DNA from: Mucilaginibacter flavus
Lineage (GTDB): Bacteria; Bacteroidota; Bacteroidia; Sphingobacteriales; Sphingobacteriaceae
Assembly (NCBI RefSeq): GCF_030409315.1
Contig: NZ_JAUFPS010000014.1
Span: 62,001-126,000 of the forward strand
Length of the DNA stretch: 64,000 nucleotides
Reading direction: 5' to 3'
Positions 1 through 8,923 of the stretch are shown one piece after another. How positions within the stretch are numbered: the stretch's first letter is position 1; every line of letters begins with the position of its first letter. The notes beneath the pieces were generated by a model. That model did not search any database. It saw nothing but the letters and a program-made list of their open reading frames with translations, and had not been told where the DNA came from. The position numbers were made by a program, and so were the translations under genes.

Positions 1-2
1 AG

Positions 3-458
3 GATATCAATGAAGTTGCCATAAGCTCAACCCGTATCCGCACGGCGCTGTTAGATGGAAAAATAGATTTAGCCAATACCTTTTTGGGCTATCCGTTTTT
101 TATTACCGGTAAAGTAGTGCGTGGCGATCAGATTGGCCGGCAAATAGGCTACCCAACGGCTAATATTGTTGTGGAAGAAAAATATAAGCTTATTCCATCT
201 GATGGAATCTTTGCCGTTACGGTAATCATTGCCGGCGAAACCTATAAAGGTATGGCCTACATTGGTACCCGCCCAACTGTAAACGGCTTAACCCGTAACA
301 TCGAGGTTAATATCTTCGATTTTGATCAGGAGATCTATAACCAAACCATCAAAATGGAATTTCACCACTATGTACGTGGCGATGTAAAATTTGACGGACT
401 GGAAGCCCTGAAAGTTCAACTGGCCCAGGATAAGGTGGACGTGTTGGCGTTGTTATAG
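3..458 (+). CDS. ribF: Bifunctional riboflavin kinase/FAD synthetase, C-terminal part
   Basis: Makes FMN from riboflavin and FAD from FMN in the cytoplasm. The gene enters from the left edge, so the N-terminal nucleotidyltransferase domain is mostly missing. In the open frame from base 3 the motif SSTRIRTAL, which closes the FMN adenylyltransferase domain, is followed by LGYPFF and the riboflavin kinase signature IGYPTANI, then GMAYIGTRPT and the acidic NIEVNIFDFD segment. This order is diagnostic of RibF. A TTG at 84 is not the real start, because family sequence continues upstream of it. The stop at 456-458 fits a full-length C-terminus. Next gene downstream is secA on the same strand, after a repeat-filled gap. 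Confidence 0.95.
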   Translation, partial: DINEVAISSTRIRTALLDGKIDLANTFLGYPFFITGKVVRGDQIGRQIGYPTANIVVEEKYKLIPSDGIFAVTVIIAGETYKGMAYIGTRPTVNGLTRNIEVNIFDFDQEIYNQTIKMEFHHYVRGDVKFDGLEALKVQLAQDKVDVLALL

Positions 459-462
459 AAGC

Positions 463-568
463 CCCACCCAAACCCTCCCCTAAAGGGTAGGGCTTAAAAC
501 AGAAATTTTGTCAATTTAAAAAGTTTCTTAAAAGTCTCCCCCTTCAGGGGGAGATTTAGAGGGGGTTT
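463..568. repeat. REP-like palindromic intergenic repeat (CTCCCCCTTCAGGGGGAG type)
   Basis: Fills the ribF-secA gap. It contains two nested hairpins: CCCTCCCC/GGGtAGGG around 472-491, and a perfect CTCCCCC-TTCA-GGGGGAG stem at 536-553. An outer pairing AAACCCTC (about 468) with GAGGGGGTTT (559-568) brackets both. The same C-rich/G-rich design with a 4-base loop returns downstream of secA at 3967-3998. Elements of this type are common in Bacteroidota intergenic DNA. It may act as a terminator for ribF, but no clear T-run follows. Confidence 0.7.
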
Positions 569-571
569 ACG

Positions 572-579
572 TACCTTTG
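572..579 (+). promoter_or_regulatory. Putative secA promoter -7 element (TACCTTTG)
   Basis: Exact match to the Bacteroidota -7 consensus TAnnTTTG, 69 bases upstream of the secA ATG and directly after the palindromic repeat. No convincing TTTG -33 box is seen at the right spacing, so this is a motif-based guess. Confidence 0.45.
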
Positions 580-647
580 CCTGTCAATATGGCCTCAATT
601 GTCGCTATGGCGTAATTATTGAGTTTGTAGGATCATATCAAAATAAT

Positions 648-3600
648 ATGTTAGATTTTATCAGTAAGCTTTTTGGAAGCAAATCAGAACGGGATGTAAA
701 AGCTATCAGACCTTTGGTTGAAAAAATCAAGGCCGAATACGCGAAACTCGGAAGCATCAGCAATGATGAGCTTAGAGCTAAAACAATAAGTTTTAAACAA
801 ACTATCGCCGATGGCCTTTCTGGTATCGACAGCGAAATAAAAGCTATAAAAGATCGCACCGAAGCCGAACTTGATATGGACGTAGCCGAAAAAGTGGAGT
901 TATACACCCAACTTGATAAGCTTGAAAAAGACCGTAACAAGGAGCTGGAAGATATATTGATTAATATATTGCCCGAAGCATTTGCTGTGGTTAAAGAAAC
1001 TGCCAGCAGGTTAGCGGCCAATAAAACAATTGAAGTTACGGCAACCGATTTCGACCGGGAGCTTGCCGCGCGTAAAAGCAACGTGCTGATAAAAGGCGAT
1101 AAAGCTATTCACCATAACAGCTGGATTGCCGCGGGTAATGAAGTTACCTGGAACATGGTTCATTACGATGTACAGCTGATAGGCGGTGCCGTGTTGCACC
1201 AGGGTAAAATATCCGAAATGGCAACGGGTGAAGGTAAAACGCTGGTAGCCACGCTGCCTGCATACCTTAACGCGCTTGCTGGCCAGGGTGTACACATTGT
1301 AACCGTAAACGACTACCTGGCACGCCGCGATAGCGAGTGGATGGGCCCATTGTATGAGTTCCACGGTTTATCTGTTGATTGTATTGATAAACACGAGCCA
1401 AATTCTGAAGAACGCCGCAAGGCTTACTTAGCCGATATTACTTTTGGCACAAATAACGAGTTCGGTTTTGATTACCTGCGTGACAATATGACACGTAGCC
1501 CCGAAGAATTGGTGCAACGCAAATTACACTTCGCGATGGTGGATGAGGTCGATTCGGTTTTGATTGATGATGCCCGTACACCGCTAATTATATCTGGTCC
1601 TATTCCACGTGGCGACGAACATGAGTTTTATGAGTTAAAACCACGCATTGAGCGTTTGGTTAATGCCCAAAAAGCATACGTTAACCAGGTGTTGAATGAA
1701 GCCAAAAAAGCGATCAATGACGGTAACGCGGATGTTGATGGCGGCGGTTTAGCATTATTACGCGCTTATCGCGGTTTGCCAAAAAGCAAAGCTTTAATTA
1801 AGTTTTTGAGCGAAGGCGGTAACAGAACGGTGTTGCAAAAAGTGGAAAACCACTACATGCAGGATCAGGGCAAGGACATGCCTAAAGTAGATGCCGAGCT
1901 TTACTTTGTTATCGACGAAAAAAATAACCAGGTTGAACTGGCCGAAAAAGGCATTGAGTTGATCACCTCATCTGGCGAAGATCCTCATTTCTTTGTGATG
2001 CCGGATGTGGGTACCGAAATTGCCAACATCGAAAAATCAACCTTAACTAATGAAGAAAAGATTGCCCGCAAGGATGAGTTGATGCGCGATTTCTCGATCA
2101 AATCAGAACGTATCCATTCGGTTAACCAATTGCTTAAAGCTTATACCTTATTTGAAAAGGATACCGAATACATCCTGGACGAAGGCAAGGTTAAAATTGT
2201 AGATGAGCAAACCGGTCGTGTGTTAGACGGTCGCCGTTATTCTGATGGTTTACACCAGGCAATTGAGGCTAAAGAGAATGTAAAGGTAGAGGATGCAACC
2301 CAAACGTTCGCGACCGTTACCCTGCAAAACTACTTTAGGATGTACCACAAGCTTTGCGGTATGACGGGTACTGCTGTTACCGAGGCTGGTGAGTTTTGGG
2401 AAATATACAAGCTGGATGTGGTTGAAATACCTACCAACACCCCTGCAAGCCGCGAGGACAGGCAGGATTTGGTTTACCGCACCGTGCGTGAAAAATACAA
2501 TGCCGTTGCAGACGAGATTGTGAAACTTACCCAGGCCGGTCGCCCGGTGCTGGTAGGTACAACCTCGGTTGAAATTTCGGAATTATTGAGCCGTATGCTT
2601 AAACTGCGCGGCATAAAACACAACGTACTGAACGCCAAAATGCACCAGAAAGAAGCCGATATTGTGGCCGAAGCAGGTAAGGCAGGTACAGTTACCATTG
2701 CTACCAACATGGCTGGTCGTGGTACGGATATTAAACTGGGCGAAGGTGTACAGGCGGCAGGTGGTTTAGCCATTGTAGGTACCGAACGCCATGAATCTCG
2801 CCGTGTGGATAGGCAGTTACGCGGTCGTTCTGGTCGCCAGGGTGATCCGGGTTCTTCACAGTTCTTTGTATCGTTAGAAGATAACCTGATGCGTTTATTC
2901 GGATCGGAAAGAATTTCTGGCCTGATGGTGCGTATGGGTATCGAAGAGGGCGAAGTTATTCAGCACTCTATGATCTCTAAATCTATCGAACGTGCGCAGA
3001 AAAAGGTAGAAGAAAACAACTTTGGTATCCGTAAGCGTTTGCTGGAGTATGACGACGTGATGAACTCACAACGTACTGTAGTTTACACCAAACGCCGTAA
3101 CGCGCTGTTTGGCGAGCGCCTGGATGTTGATTTGAGCAACACTATTTTTGATGTGGTTGAAGATATCACTACCGAATATAAAGAAGCTAACAACTACGAA
3201 GGTTTTACGTTAGAGATGATTCGCCTGTTTTCTGTTGATGTGGAGATTGATGCCGATAAATTTGGCGCAAACTCTATCAACGCTTTAGTTGATCATACCT
3301 TCCAAACCGTAATGGACTTTTACAAACGTAAAGGCGATGCGGTTGCAGCACAGGCTTACCCGGTATTGAAAGATGTTTACGATACGCGTGGCCAATACGT
3401 TGAAAACATTGTGGTACCATTTAGCGACGGCATCCATGGCATACAGGTTTCTGTTCCGTTGAAAAAAGCGGTTGAAAACCATGGTCATGAAGTGTTTAAA
3501 TCTTTTGAGAAAAACGTTACCCTGTACCTGATAGATGATGCCTGGAAAGAGCACTTGCGTGAAATGGATGAGTTAAAACAATCTGTACAGAACGCGGTTT

Positions 3601-3959
3601 ATGAGCAGAAGGACCCGCTATTGGTTTACAAGTTTGAAGCTTTTGAATTGTTCCGTGGCATGTTGGCCAATGTTAATAAAGAGATTGTGAGCTTCCTGTT
3701 CCGCGGCGGTATCCCGGTTCAGCAACAGGCGGAAGAAGTAAGGGAAGCCAAACCAGAGCCAAAATTGGATTTGCGCAAGCTAAAAACCACCAAAGCCGAG
3801 ATGGTAAGCGAAAACAATGGCGTACCGATGGACGATTTTCCGCAGGAGGTTCAAAAAGCAAGCCCGGTAAGGGTTGAGCAAAAAATCGGTCGTAATGATC
3901 CTTGCCCATGCGGTAGTGGCAAAAAGTTTAAAAACTGCCACGGCGTAGGGCAAAATTAA
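648..3959 (+). CDS. secA: Preprotein translocase ATPase SecA
   Basis: ATP-driven motor that pushes unfolded preproteins through SecYEG at the inner membrane. The 1103 residues contain Walker A MATGEGKT (191-198), the DEAD-box region [13 protein letters not shown] (from 299), [16 protein letters not shown] and [18 protein letters not shown] in the second nucleotide-binding fold, and a C-terminal zinc-binding tail [16 protein letters not shown] (CxCx8CH) that in E. coli binds SecB or lipids. It is longer than the E. coli protein (about 900), mainly through insertions in the first half, as usual in Bacteroidota. The ATG at 648 starts with [16 protein letters not shown], the expected N-terminus. 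It stands alone, followed by a strong hairpin. Confidence 0.98.
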   Translation: MLDFISKLFGSKSERDVKAIRPLVEKIKAEYAKLGSISNDELRAKTISFKQTIADGLSGIDSEIKAIKDRTEAELDMDVAEKVELYTQLDKLEKDRNKELEDILINILPEAFAVVKETASRLAANKTIEVTATDFDRELAARKSNVLIKGDKAIHHNSWIAAGNEVTWNMVHYDVQLIGGAVLHQGKISEMATGEGKTLVATLPAYLNALAGQGVHIVTVNDYLARRDSEWMGPLYEFHGLSVDCIDKHEPNSEERRKAYLADITFGTNNEFGFDYLRDNMTRSPEELVQRKLHFAMVDEVDSVLIDDARTPLIISGPIPRGDEHEFYELKPRIERLVNAQKAYVNQVLNEAKKAINDGNADVDGGGLALLRAYRGLPKSKALIKFLSEGGNRTVLQKVENHYMQDQGKDMPKVDAELYFVIDEKNNQVELAEKGIELITSSGEDPHFFVMPDVGTEIANIEKSTLTNEEKIARKDELMRDFSIKSERIHSVNQLLKAYTLFEKDTEYILDEGKVKIVDEQTGRVLDGRRYSDGLHQAIEAKENVKVEDATQTFATVTLQNYFRMYHKLCGMTGTAVTEAGEFWEIYKLDVVEIPTNTPASREDRQDLVYRTVREKYNAVADEIVKLTQAGRPVLVGTTSVEISELLSRMLKLRGIKHNVLNAKMHQKEADIVAEAGKAGTVTIATNMAGRGTDIKLGEGVQAAGGLAIVGTERHESRRVDRQLRGRSGRQGDPGSSQFFVSLEDNLMRLFGSERISGLMVRMGIEEGEVIQHSMISKSIERAQKKVEENNFGIRKRLLEYDDVMNSQRTVVYTKRRNALFGERLDVDLSNTIFDVVEDITTEYKEANNYEGFTLEMIRLFSVDVEIDADKFGANSINALVDHTFQTVMDFYKRKGDAVAAQAYPVLKDVYDTRGQYVENIVVPFSDGIHGIQVSVPLKKAVENHGHEVFKSFEKNVTLYLIDDAWKEHLREMDELKQSVQNAVYEQKDPLLVYKFEAFELFRGMLANVNKEIVSFLFRGGIPVQQQAEEVREAKPEPKLDLRKLKTTKAEMVSENNGVPMDDFPQEVQKASPVRVEQKIGRNDPCPCGSGKKFKNCHGVGQN

Positions 3960-3966
3960 GAAGCCC

Positions 3967-3998
3967 CACCCGGCCTCCCCTGAAGGGGAGGCCGGGTG
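3967..3998 (+). terminator. Strong hairpin after secA (14-bp perfect stem)
   Basis: CACCCGGCCTCCCC and its exact reverse complement enclose a TGAA loop, starting 8 bases after the secA stop. An A-rich rather than T-rich tract follows on the + strand, so it could stabilise the 3' end or act as a REP-type element instead of a classical intrinsic terminator. It belongs to the same C-rich palindrome family as 463-568. Confidence 0.65.
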
Positions 3999-4010
3999 AA
4001 AAATAAAAAG

Positions 4011-4091
4011 GGCCTGTCATCCTGAGCCCGTCGAAGGATCGCGCGTAGAGGCCCTGCCCACCATGCTTCGACGGGCTCAGCATGACAGGCC
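4011..4091. repeat. Large palindromic repeat (CTGTCATcCTGAGCCCGTCGAAG arms)
   Basis: Two 26-base arms (4011-4036 and 4066-4091) are complementary except for one C/C mismatch and enclose 29 bases. Arm words GTCATCCTGAGC and GTCGAAGG are a hallmark intergenic REP-like family of Bacteroidota. Related copies occur at 5867-5957, 7001-7155 and 7270-7360 in this window. Confidence 0.85.
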
Positions 4092-4111
4092 ATATTAGAT
4101 GTAAATAAAAA

Positions 4112-4576
4112 ATGAAAAAAGCAGTATTTGATCATAAAGCTAAACAGGCCCTCATCAAGTACTGCTTTTTTTTTATGCTGATAGGTTTATCAACCCAAAC
4201 CTTTGCCCAAACCCGCGGTAAGGTTGAAGTGGTTAAAGATCCATTGATGGATACATTGATAGCCAAACGCTTTGCGTTAAACAAAGAAACGGGTATAGCG
4301 CCAGGTGTATCCTCATCATACGGTTACCGGGTTCAATTCTTTAGCGGCAGCAACCGTAAGGATGCCTATAATGCCCAGGCCCGCTTACAAAATCAATTCC
4401 CCGAACTGCGAACGTACATTTTATACAGCGAACCCAATTTTAAAGTACGTGCAGGCGATTTCAGGACCCGCCTGGAAGCCGAGAAACTGATGCAGCAATT
4501 GCGCGCCCAGTTCCCGAGCCTGTTTATTATATCCGAAAAAATAAATCTACCTAAAGCTGATGCCAACGATGATTAA
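4112..4576 (+). CDS. Secreted SPOR-domain protein
   Basis: Small exported protein (154 aa) with a C-terminal SPOR domain, a fold that binds glycan strands of peptidoglycan stripped of stem peptides. The N-terminus has a basic segment and hydrophobic stretch (about 17-32) ending in TFAQ, a probable signal peptide. The SPOR repeat covers about residues 70-145: GYRVQFFSGSNRKDA, then FKVRAGDFRTRLEAEKL, the typical beta-alpha-beta pattern with RxGxF. It overlaps the next gene by 8 bases (ATGATTAA), so the two are probably co-transcribed and translationally coupled. The exact partner is unknown; a role at the division site or in envelope maintenance is inference. Confidence 0.85.
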   Translation: MKKAVFDHKAKQALIKYCFFFMLIGLSTQTFAQTRGKVEVVKDPLMDTLIAKRFALNKETGIAPGVSSSYGYRVQFFSGSNRKDAYNAQARLQNQFPELRTYILYSEPNFKVRAGDFRTRLEAEKLMQQLRAQFPSLFIISEKINLPKADANDD

Positions 4577-5753
4577 AGAAAAAATACAGGAGTTATCCCA
4601 AAAAATATTTGACGATGTGGTAGCCAACCGCCGCCACCTGCATACTAATCCCGAGTTATCTTTTCATGAGCAAAAAACATCTGCTTTTGTAGCGGGAAAG
4701 CTTGAAGAATTAGGATTGACTTATGAAAAAATGGCCGATACCGGCCTGGTAGCTTTAATTAAAGGCGATTTACCATCTGATAAAGTAGTAGCCCTGCGCG
4801 CTGATATGGACGCTTTGCCTATCACTGAGGCAAATGATGTGCCATACAAATCGCAAAACGTTGGTGTAATGCACGCCTGCGGTCATGATGCGCATACCTC
4901 GTCATTATTAGGAACTGCTAAGATCTTAACCGAACTTAAAAGCGAATTTGCCGGTACGGTAAAACTGATCTTTCAGCCTGCTGAAGAAAAATTGCCCGGC
5001 GGTGCAAGTTTAATGATCAAAGAAGGTGTACTGGAAAATCCAAAACCCCAGGCAGTATTAGGCCAACACGTAATGCCTTTAATAGAGGCCGGTAAGGTAG
5101 GTTTCCGTGCAGGTAAGTACATGGCCTCGACAGATGAACTTTATGTTACTGTGAAAGGTAAAGGAGGCCATGGCGCGCAACCACAACAGAATATAGATCC
5201 GGTGATTATTACCGCGCATATATTAACGGCTTTGCAGCAAGTGGTAAGCAGGTTTGCCGATCCTAAAAGCCCGTCGGTTTTATCATTCGGTAAAGTAATT
5301 GCCAATGGTGCTACCAACGTAATCCCTAACGAGGTTTACCTGGAAGGAACCTTCCGCACCATGGACGAAGCTTGGCGTGCCGAAGCCCACAAACGCATGA
5401 AAAAGATGGCCGAAGGTATTGCCGAAAGTATGGGCGGTAGCTGTGATTTTAATATTATGCGTGGTTACCCGTTCCTGATCAACGAAGAGGTGTTAACAAA
5501 CGCCACCCGCGGTCATGCCGAAGATTATTTAGGTAAAGAAAATGTGCTCGACCTGGATATCTGGATGGCTGCCGAAGATTTTGCCTATTACTCGCAGGTT
5601 GCCGATAGCTGCTTTTACCGCTTAGGCACCCGCAACGAAGCCCGGGGCATCACCTCATCGGTACATACCCCAACCTTTGATGTGGAGGAAGATGCTTTTA
5701 AAATAAGTACCGGGTTAATGGCGTATTTGGCTATTAAGCAGCTGGGTAATTAA
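4569..5753 (+). CDS. M20 family amidohydrolase/peptidase
   Basis: Zinc-dependent amidohydrolase of the M20D group (hippurate hydrolase, N-acyl-amino-acid or N-acetyl-diaminopimelate deacetylase relatives). Metal-binding motif HACGHDAH starts at residue 102 (His102, Cys104, His106, Asp107), followed by QPAEEKLPGGA and a late HTPTFDVEEDAF segment carrying the last metal-binding histidine. The dimerisation domain (KGKGGHGAQPQQNIDP) lies in the middle. The ATG at 4569 is preferred over one at 4560, because homologues begin close to IQELSQKIFDDVVANRR and it gives an 8-base overlap with the SPOR gene. Substrate cannot be told from sequence. Cell-wall peptide turnover would fit the neighbour, but this is inference. 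Confidence 0.9.
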   Translation: MIKEKIQELSQKIFDDVVANRRHLHTNPELSFHEQKTSAFVAGKLEELGLTYEKMADTGLVALIKGDLPSDKVVALRADMDALPITEANDVPYKSQNVGVMHACGHDAHTSSLLGTAKILTELKSEFAGTVKLIFQPAEEKLPGGASLMIKEGVLENPKPQAVLGQHVMPLIEAGKVGFRAGKYMASTDELYVTVKGKGGHGAQPQQNIDPVIITAHILTALQQVVSRFADPKSPSVLSFGKVIANGATNVIPNEVYLEGTFRTMDEAWRAEAHKRMKKMAEGIAESMGGSCDFNIMRGYPFLINEEVLTNATRGHAEDYLGKENVLDLDIWMAAEDFAYYSQVADSCFYRLGTRNEARGITSSVHTPTFDVEEDAFKISTGLMAYLAIKQLGN

Positions 5754-5775
5754 AGCTCAGCTAAATGAATAAGAA

Positions 5776-5808
5776 AGACTTACGAAGTTTTTAAAACTTC
5801 GTAAGTCT
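5776..5808. terminator. Perfect 16-bp inverted repeat after the M20 gene
   Basis: AGACTTACGAAGTTTT and its complement are separated by one T, 22 bases after the stop. The word ACTTACGAAGTTTTAAAACTTCGTAAGT is compact and self-complementary. It has A/T runs at its centre rather than a T-run at the end, so it may be a repeat or protein site rather than a terminator. Confidence 0.5.
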
Positions 5809-5866
5809 GGTACTACGTTATAAAAAGTCTGAAATCAAGTCGTCCCATGGCTTGTTGTAAAAAAAG

Positions 5867-5957
5867 TTGTCATCCTGAACGCAGTGAAGGATCTTCTTCA
5901 ATGGAAAAGCAGGCGACTTACAGGGCGAAGAAGATCCTTCGTTCCTCAGGATGACAA
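5867..5957. repeat. Palindromic REP-like repeat (TTGTCATCCTGAACGCAGTGAAGGATC arms)
   Basis: Left arm 5867-5899 pairs with right arm 5927-5957 around a 27-base spacer, with a few mismatches. The arm words TCATCCTGA and GAAGGATCTTC are shared with 4011-4091 and 7270-7360. The rest of the gap 5754-6052 holds no recognisable gene. Confidence 0.8.
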
Positions 5958-6052
5958 GGTGGAGAAAATGGGTTTGAGTCATTTCCGCTTTCAGAATCCG
6001 CAGATTTTGCAACACAGCATGACATGGGGACAAAACCGTCAATAGTTTAGTG

Positions 6053-6982
6053 ATGAAGAAATTATTATTAGTTGTAGGGTTTACTATTGTTAGCAGTTTT
6101 GCTTTTGCACAGCAAATTCCGCGTTTTAATCCCGATACAATCCGTACCATTGTTATCGATTCATTGGTTGATATTAAATCGCATAAGCTAAACGCGCAGG
6201 ATTTTATTGATGCCGTGATGGCCGATACCAGCTTTTACAAGGCTTTTCAAAACATGAAGGGCTACGCCTTTACTGCCGAGAACCGCATTTTTACCTACGA
6301 TAAAAAGAACAAGGTTGATGGTAGGGTTTACCGCAAGCTGAGGCATAGTAATGTGGTCGGTCAGCATAAAATAGAATACCTGGCTAAAAAGGACAGTGGC
6401 GCGGTTTATAAAAAGAACGGCAAATACGAGTTGTACACCGTAGAGATGTTTGATTACATTTTCATGAATGCCTATAATTCAGATTTTGTAGCCCAGGGGG
6501 ACGGGCTGCCTGGCGTTGGTGGCAAAGATGAAGGATACAAGGCCAAATTAAAAACGTTGGTATTTACACCCGGCAGAAGGGTGAGGGGTATCCCATTCAT
6601 TGGCGATAAAACCGAGATATTCAGCAGGGACATGCAGCAGTTTTATTACTACGAATTTGCCCGCGGTAAATACCTGGATAGTATTCCGGTATATCGTTTT
6701 AAAGTTCGCTGCAAACCTAGCACATCTGATGGTGATACTATGATTAAGGAAATGACCACCATTTTTGACGAGCGCACTTTCGAAATCCTCGGCCGGTACA
6801 TCGATCTTAAATTCAGCAACATGTTTATCGATTTTAACGTGCAGATGAACATCGAACTTAACAACTTCAACGGACAGCTACTGCCTATAAAAATCACCTA
6901 TCAAGGCAACTGGAATATCCCTTTCCACAAGGAAGAACGCGCCAGCTTTTTAATTGTGCATAAAGATTATAGGAAAGAGTAA
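6053..6982 (+). CDS. Secreted protein of unknown function
   Basis: I do not recognise a named family. The 309-residue product starts with a clear signal peptide (MKKLLLVVGFTIVSSFAFAQ) and has no membrane segment or lipobox, so it is likely periplasmic or outer-membrane associated. It is rich in beta-strand-like alternation (FKVRCKPS, MTTIFDERTFEILGRYIDLKFSNMFIDF), resembling periplasmic proteins with LolA-like or barrel folds, but no catalytic motif is visible. The ATG at 6053 is chosen over the GTG one codon upstream because the signal peptide begins there. It stands between two repeat-filled gaps, so it is probably monocistronic. Confidence 0.75.
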   Translation: MKKLLLVVGFTIVSSFAFAQQIPRFNPDTIRTIVIDSLVDIKSHKLNAQDFIDAVMADTSFYKAFQNMKGYAFTAENRIFTYDKKNKVDGRVYRKLRHSNVVGQHKIEYLAKKDSGAVYKKNGKYELYTVEMFDYIFMNAYNSDFVAQGDGLPGVGGKDEGYKAKLKTLVFTPGRRVRGIPFIGDKTEIFSRDMQQFYYYEFARGKYLDSIPVYRFKVRCKPSTSDGDTMIKEMTTIFDERTFEILGRYIDLKFSNMFIDFNVQMNIELNNFNGQLLPIKITYQGNWNIPFHKEERASFLIVHKDYRKE

Positions 6983-7000
6983 AAGGAGATAAAAAGTACC

Positions 7001-7155
7001 GTCATTGCGAGTTGTAAAATCCAGGGAGTCTGAAAGTGAAACGACAACGTCAAAAAAAAATGGGGTCATGGGTAGCCTGTCGAAGCACGCGGGCGAAGGC
7101 CTCTGCGCGCGAGTCTTCGACAGGCTCAGACTGACGGCCCTCTTTGTTTTTTACA
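7001..7155. repeat. Dispersed palindromic repeat, full copy
   Basis: Holds an inner palindrome AGCCTGTCGAAG...CTTCGACAGGCT (about 7074-7126) and outer flanks GTTGTAAAA/TTTTTACAAC. The reverse complement of this stretch matches 20850-20960 over about 110 bases, where one arm of the inner palindrome (about 44 bases) is missing. A third fragment lies at 21184-21226. The short open frame inside it is not a gene. Confidence 0.8.
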
Positions 7156-7165
7156 ACTTGTCATC

Positions 7166-7242
7166 GGTAGGTACAAAGCAATCCCCTATTCGCAGATCAA
7201 ACATGTAAAGTGGCTCTGTATATCGGGGATTGTTTCGTCGTA
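7166..7242. repeat. Degenerate palindrome (GTACAAAGCAATCCCC / GGGGATTGTTTCGTC)
   Basis: Diverged copy of the GATTGCTTCGTTCCTCGCAATGACG palindrome family seen intact at 39799-39882. The arms lie near 7168-7186 and 7223-7240. It is followed by a further repeat, so the whole gap 6983-7435 is repeat DNA without a gene. Confidence 0.5.
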
Positions 7243-7269
7243 TCTCCTATCTATGATGTATTTTGAACT

Positions 7270-7360
7270 CTGTCATCCAACGCAGTGAAAGATCTAATCC
7301 ACGCCATTCCTATTCGCTCTGAAAATTTGCGAATAGATGCTTCGTTCCTCAGCATGACAG
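7270..7360. repeat. Palindromic REP-like repeat (CTGTCAT...ATGACAG)
   Basis: Outer arms CTGTCATCC and CAGCATGACAG flank an inner ATTCGC/GCGAAT hairpin. Shares the words CGCAGTGAAAGATC and GCTTCGTTCCTCAG with 5867-5957. Confidence 0.65.
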
Positions 7361-7435
7361 GGTAGAGAGGATAGTTCGTAACATCATTCGTCATTCAGGG
7401 CCGTGGGTTTTTAAGCTATTTACGACAATCAATAA

Positions 7436-8755
7436 TTACTTCCTCCTCACACACCAAATCTTATTACTCGAATCATCAGCCACTAACAACGAACCATCTT
7501 TAGCTACTGCAACCCCAACCGGACGGCCGTACACTTTAGCCCTTTTAGCATCGGCAACAAAACCTGTTAAAAAATCTTCTATTTGCCCAGTAGGTTTATT
7601 GTTTATAAACGGGACAAATACCACTTTATACCCAACCAGGTTTGAACTGTTCCACGAGCCATGCTGGCCGATAAACGCGCCGTTTCGATATTTTGCCGGG
7701 AATGACTTGCCGTTATAAAAGGCTAAGCCTAATGATGCGGTGTGTGATCCTAAAGCAACATCGGGTACGATGGCCTTTTTCACCATCTCATCGCTTTCGC
7801 CTTGATGGTTGGGGTCTTCATGCTGGCCGAAGTAGGCGTAGGGCCAGCCATAAAATCCATTCTCTTTTACGCTGGTCAAATAATCGGGCACCAGGTTATC
7901 TCCTAAATTATCTCTTTCGTTTACGGATGTATATAAAGCGCCGGTTCCGGGCTGCAATGCCATCCCTACAGGGTTACGTAAGCCGCTGGCATAAATGCGT
8001 TCGCCGGTACCATCGGGGTTAATTTCCAGGATATCGGCGCGGCGGTTTTCTACTTCCATACCATGCTCGGCATCGTTGGTGCCCGATCCTACCGATACGT
8101 AAATTTTTGTGCCCGTTGCATTGGCGCAAAGGTTACGGGTCCAGTGATTGTTGTAACCTCCCGCTGGCAAGCTCAAAATCTTTACACCTTTGCCGCTAAC
8201 GGCGTTTGCGCCCAATTTGTAGGGGTAGCGCCATAAGGCATCGGTATTGGCAACATAAAACCAATCGCCCAAAATCAGCATACCATATGGTTGATTTAAG
8301 CCGCTTAAAAAAGTGGTTTTAAAATCGGGCCTGCCATCGCCATTAGTATCTCTAAACAAGGTTACCCGGTTAGCGCTTTTGCCCAGGTTTTGAGATTTGC
8401 TCACGCCGATGATATCGGCCCCTATTTTCTTTAAACCCATGATTTCGGTATTGGCTTCGGATACAAAAACATCGCCGTTGGCGGCAACGTAAATATTACG
8501 CGGATTATTTAAGCCATCGGCATATAAACTCACTGTAAAACCTGCGGGGGCAACCGGTGTTTTGTTTTTGGGCCAGCCAATAACATCGCAGTAATTTTTT
8601 ACCGCTTTAGTGGCATAAGGAGCATCCAATTTAACTACCTGGTTGCTTTTGTCGGCAACGGTATCCGCGTTGTTAAAATTGCTGGCTTTTTTGGGTTTGC
8701 AGGCGGCGAAAAGTAAAGCCGGTATAATTATAAGCAAGCCGTAATGATGCTTCAT
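7436..8755 (-). CDS. PQQ-dependent sugar dehydrogenase (sorbosone/GSDH-type) lipoprotein
   Basis: Periplasmic or outer-membrane-anchored beta-propeller of the soluble glucose/sorbosone dehydrogenase type, predicted to oxidise sugars with PQQ as cofactor. The signal peptide ends with lipobox LFAAC (Cys19). The body shows propeller repeats typical of the family: NPRNIYVAANGDVFVSEANT, FLSGLNQPYGMLILGDWFYVANTDALWRYPY, ASGLRNPVGMALQPGTGALYTSVNERDNLG, and the late QHGSWNSSNLVGYKVVFVPF. Length (439 aa) is normal. No PQQ biosynthesis gene is nearby, so the cofactor would be scavenged or made elsewhere. It is a single gene facing away from the following locus, and the substrate is unknown. Confidence 0.85.
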   Translation of the reverse strand: MKHHYGLLIIIPALLFAACKPKKASNFNNADTVADKSNQVVKLDAPYATKAVKNYCDVIGWPKNKTPVAPAGFTVSLYADGLNNPRNIYVAANGDVFVSEANTEIMGLKKIGADIIGVSKSQNLGKSANRVTLFRDTNGDGRPDFKTTFLSGLNQPYGMLILGDWFYVANTDALWRYPYKLGANAVSGKGVKILSLPAGGYNNHWTRNLCANATGTKIYVSVGSGTNDAEHGMEVENRRADILEINPDGTGERIYASGLRNPVGMALQPGTGALYTSVNERDNLGDNLVPDYLTSVKENGFYGWPYAYFGQHEDPNHQGESDEMVKKAIVPDVALGSHTASLGLAFYNGKSFPAKYRNGAFIGQHGSWNSSNLVGYKVVFVPFINNKPTGQIEDFLTGFVADAKRAKVYGRPVGVAVAKDGSLLVADDSSNKIWCVRRK

Positions 8756-8886
8756 TTTTTTAGGTTTGTTCTCTTAAAAGTTAACTTTTTTAACGATACT
8801 TTGTTTTGCTAATCGCCTGCTTTATAACTATTTTGATATAATGCATTACCATGTGTGTTTTTTACACTGGCTTCGATAAAAAAATA

Positions 8887-8894
8887 TACATTTG
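8887..8894 (+). promoter_or_regulatory. Putative promoter -7 element (TACATTTG)
   Basis: Matches TAnnTTTG, 29 bases upstream of the ATG of the gliding-CTD protein in a divergent gap. No clear -33 box. Confidence 0.45.
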
Positions 8895-8923
8895 AAGGAT
8901 AGCTTTTAAAGTTAACCTAATTA

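Noticed and set aside
638-1081. 147-codon open frame antisense to secA
   Set aside because: Covers the conserved secA N-terminus on the other strand; serine/leucine-rich shadow.
7005-7208. 67-codon open frame on the + strand
   Set aside because: Lies wholly inside palindromic repeats; no coding signature.
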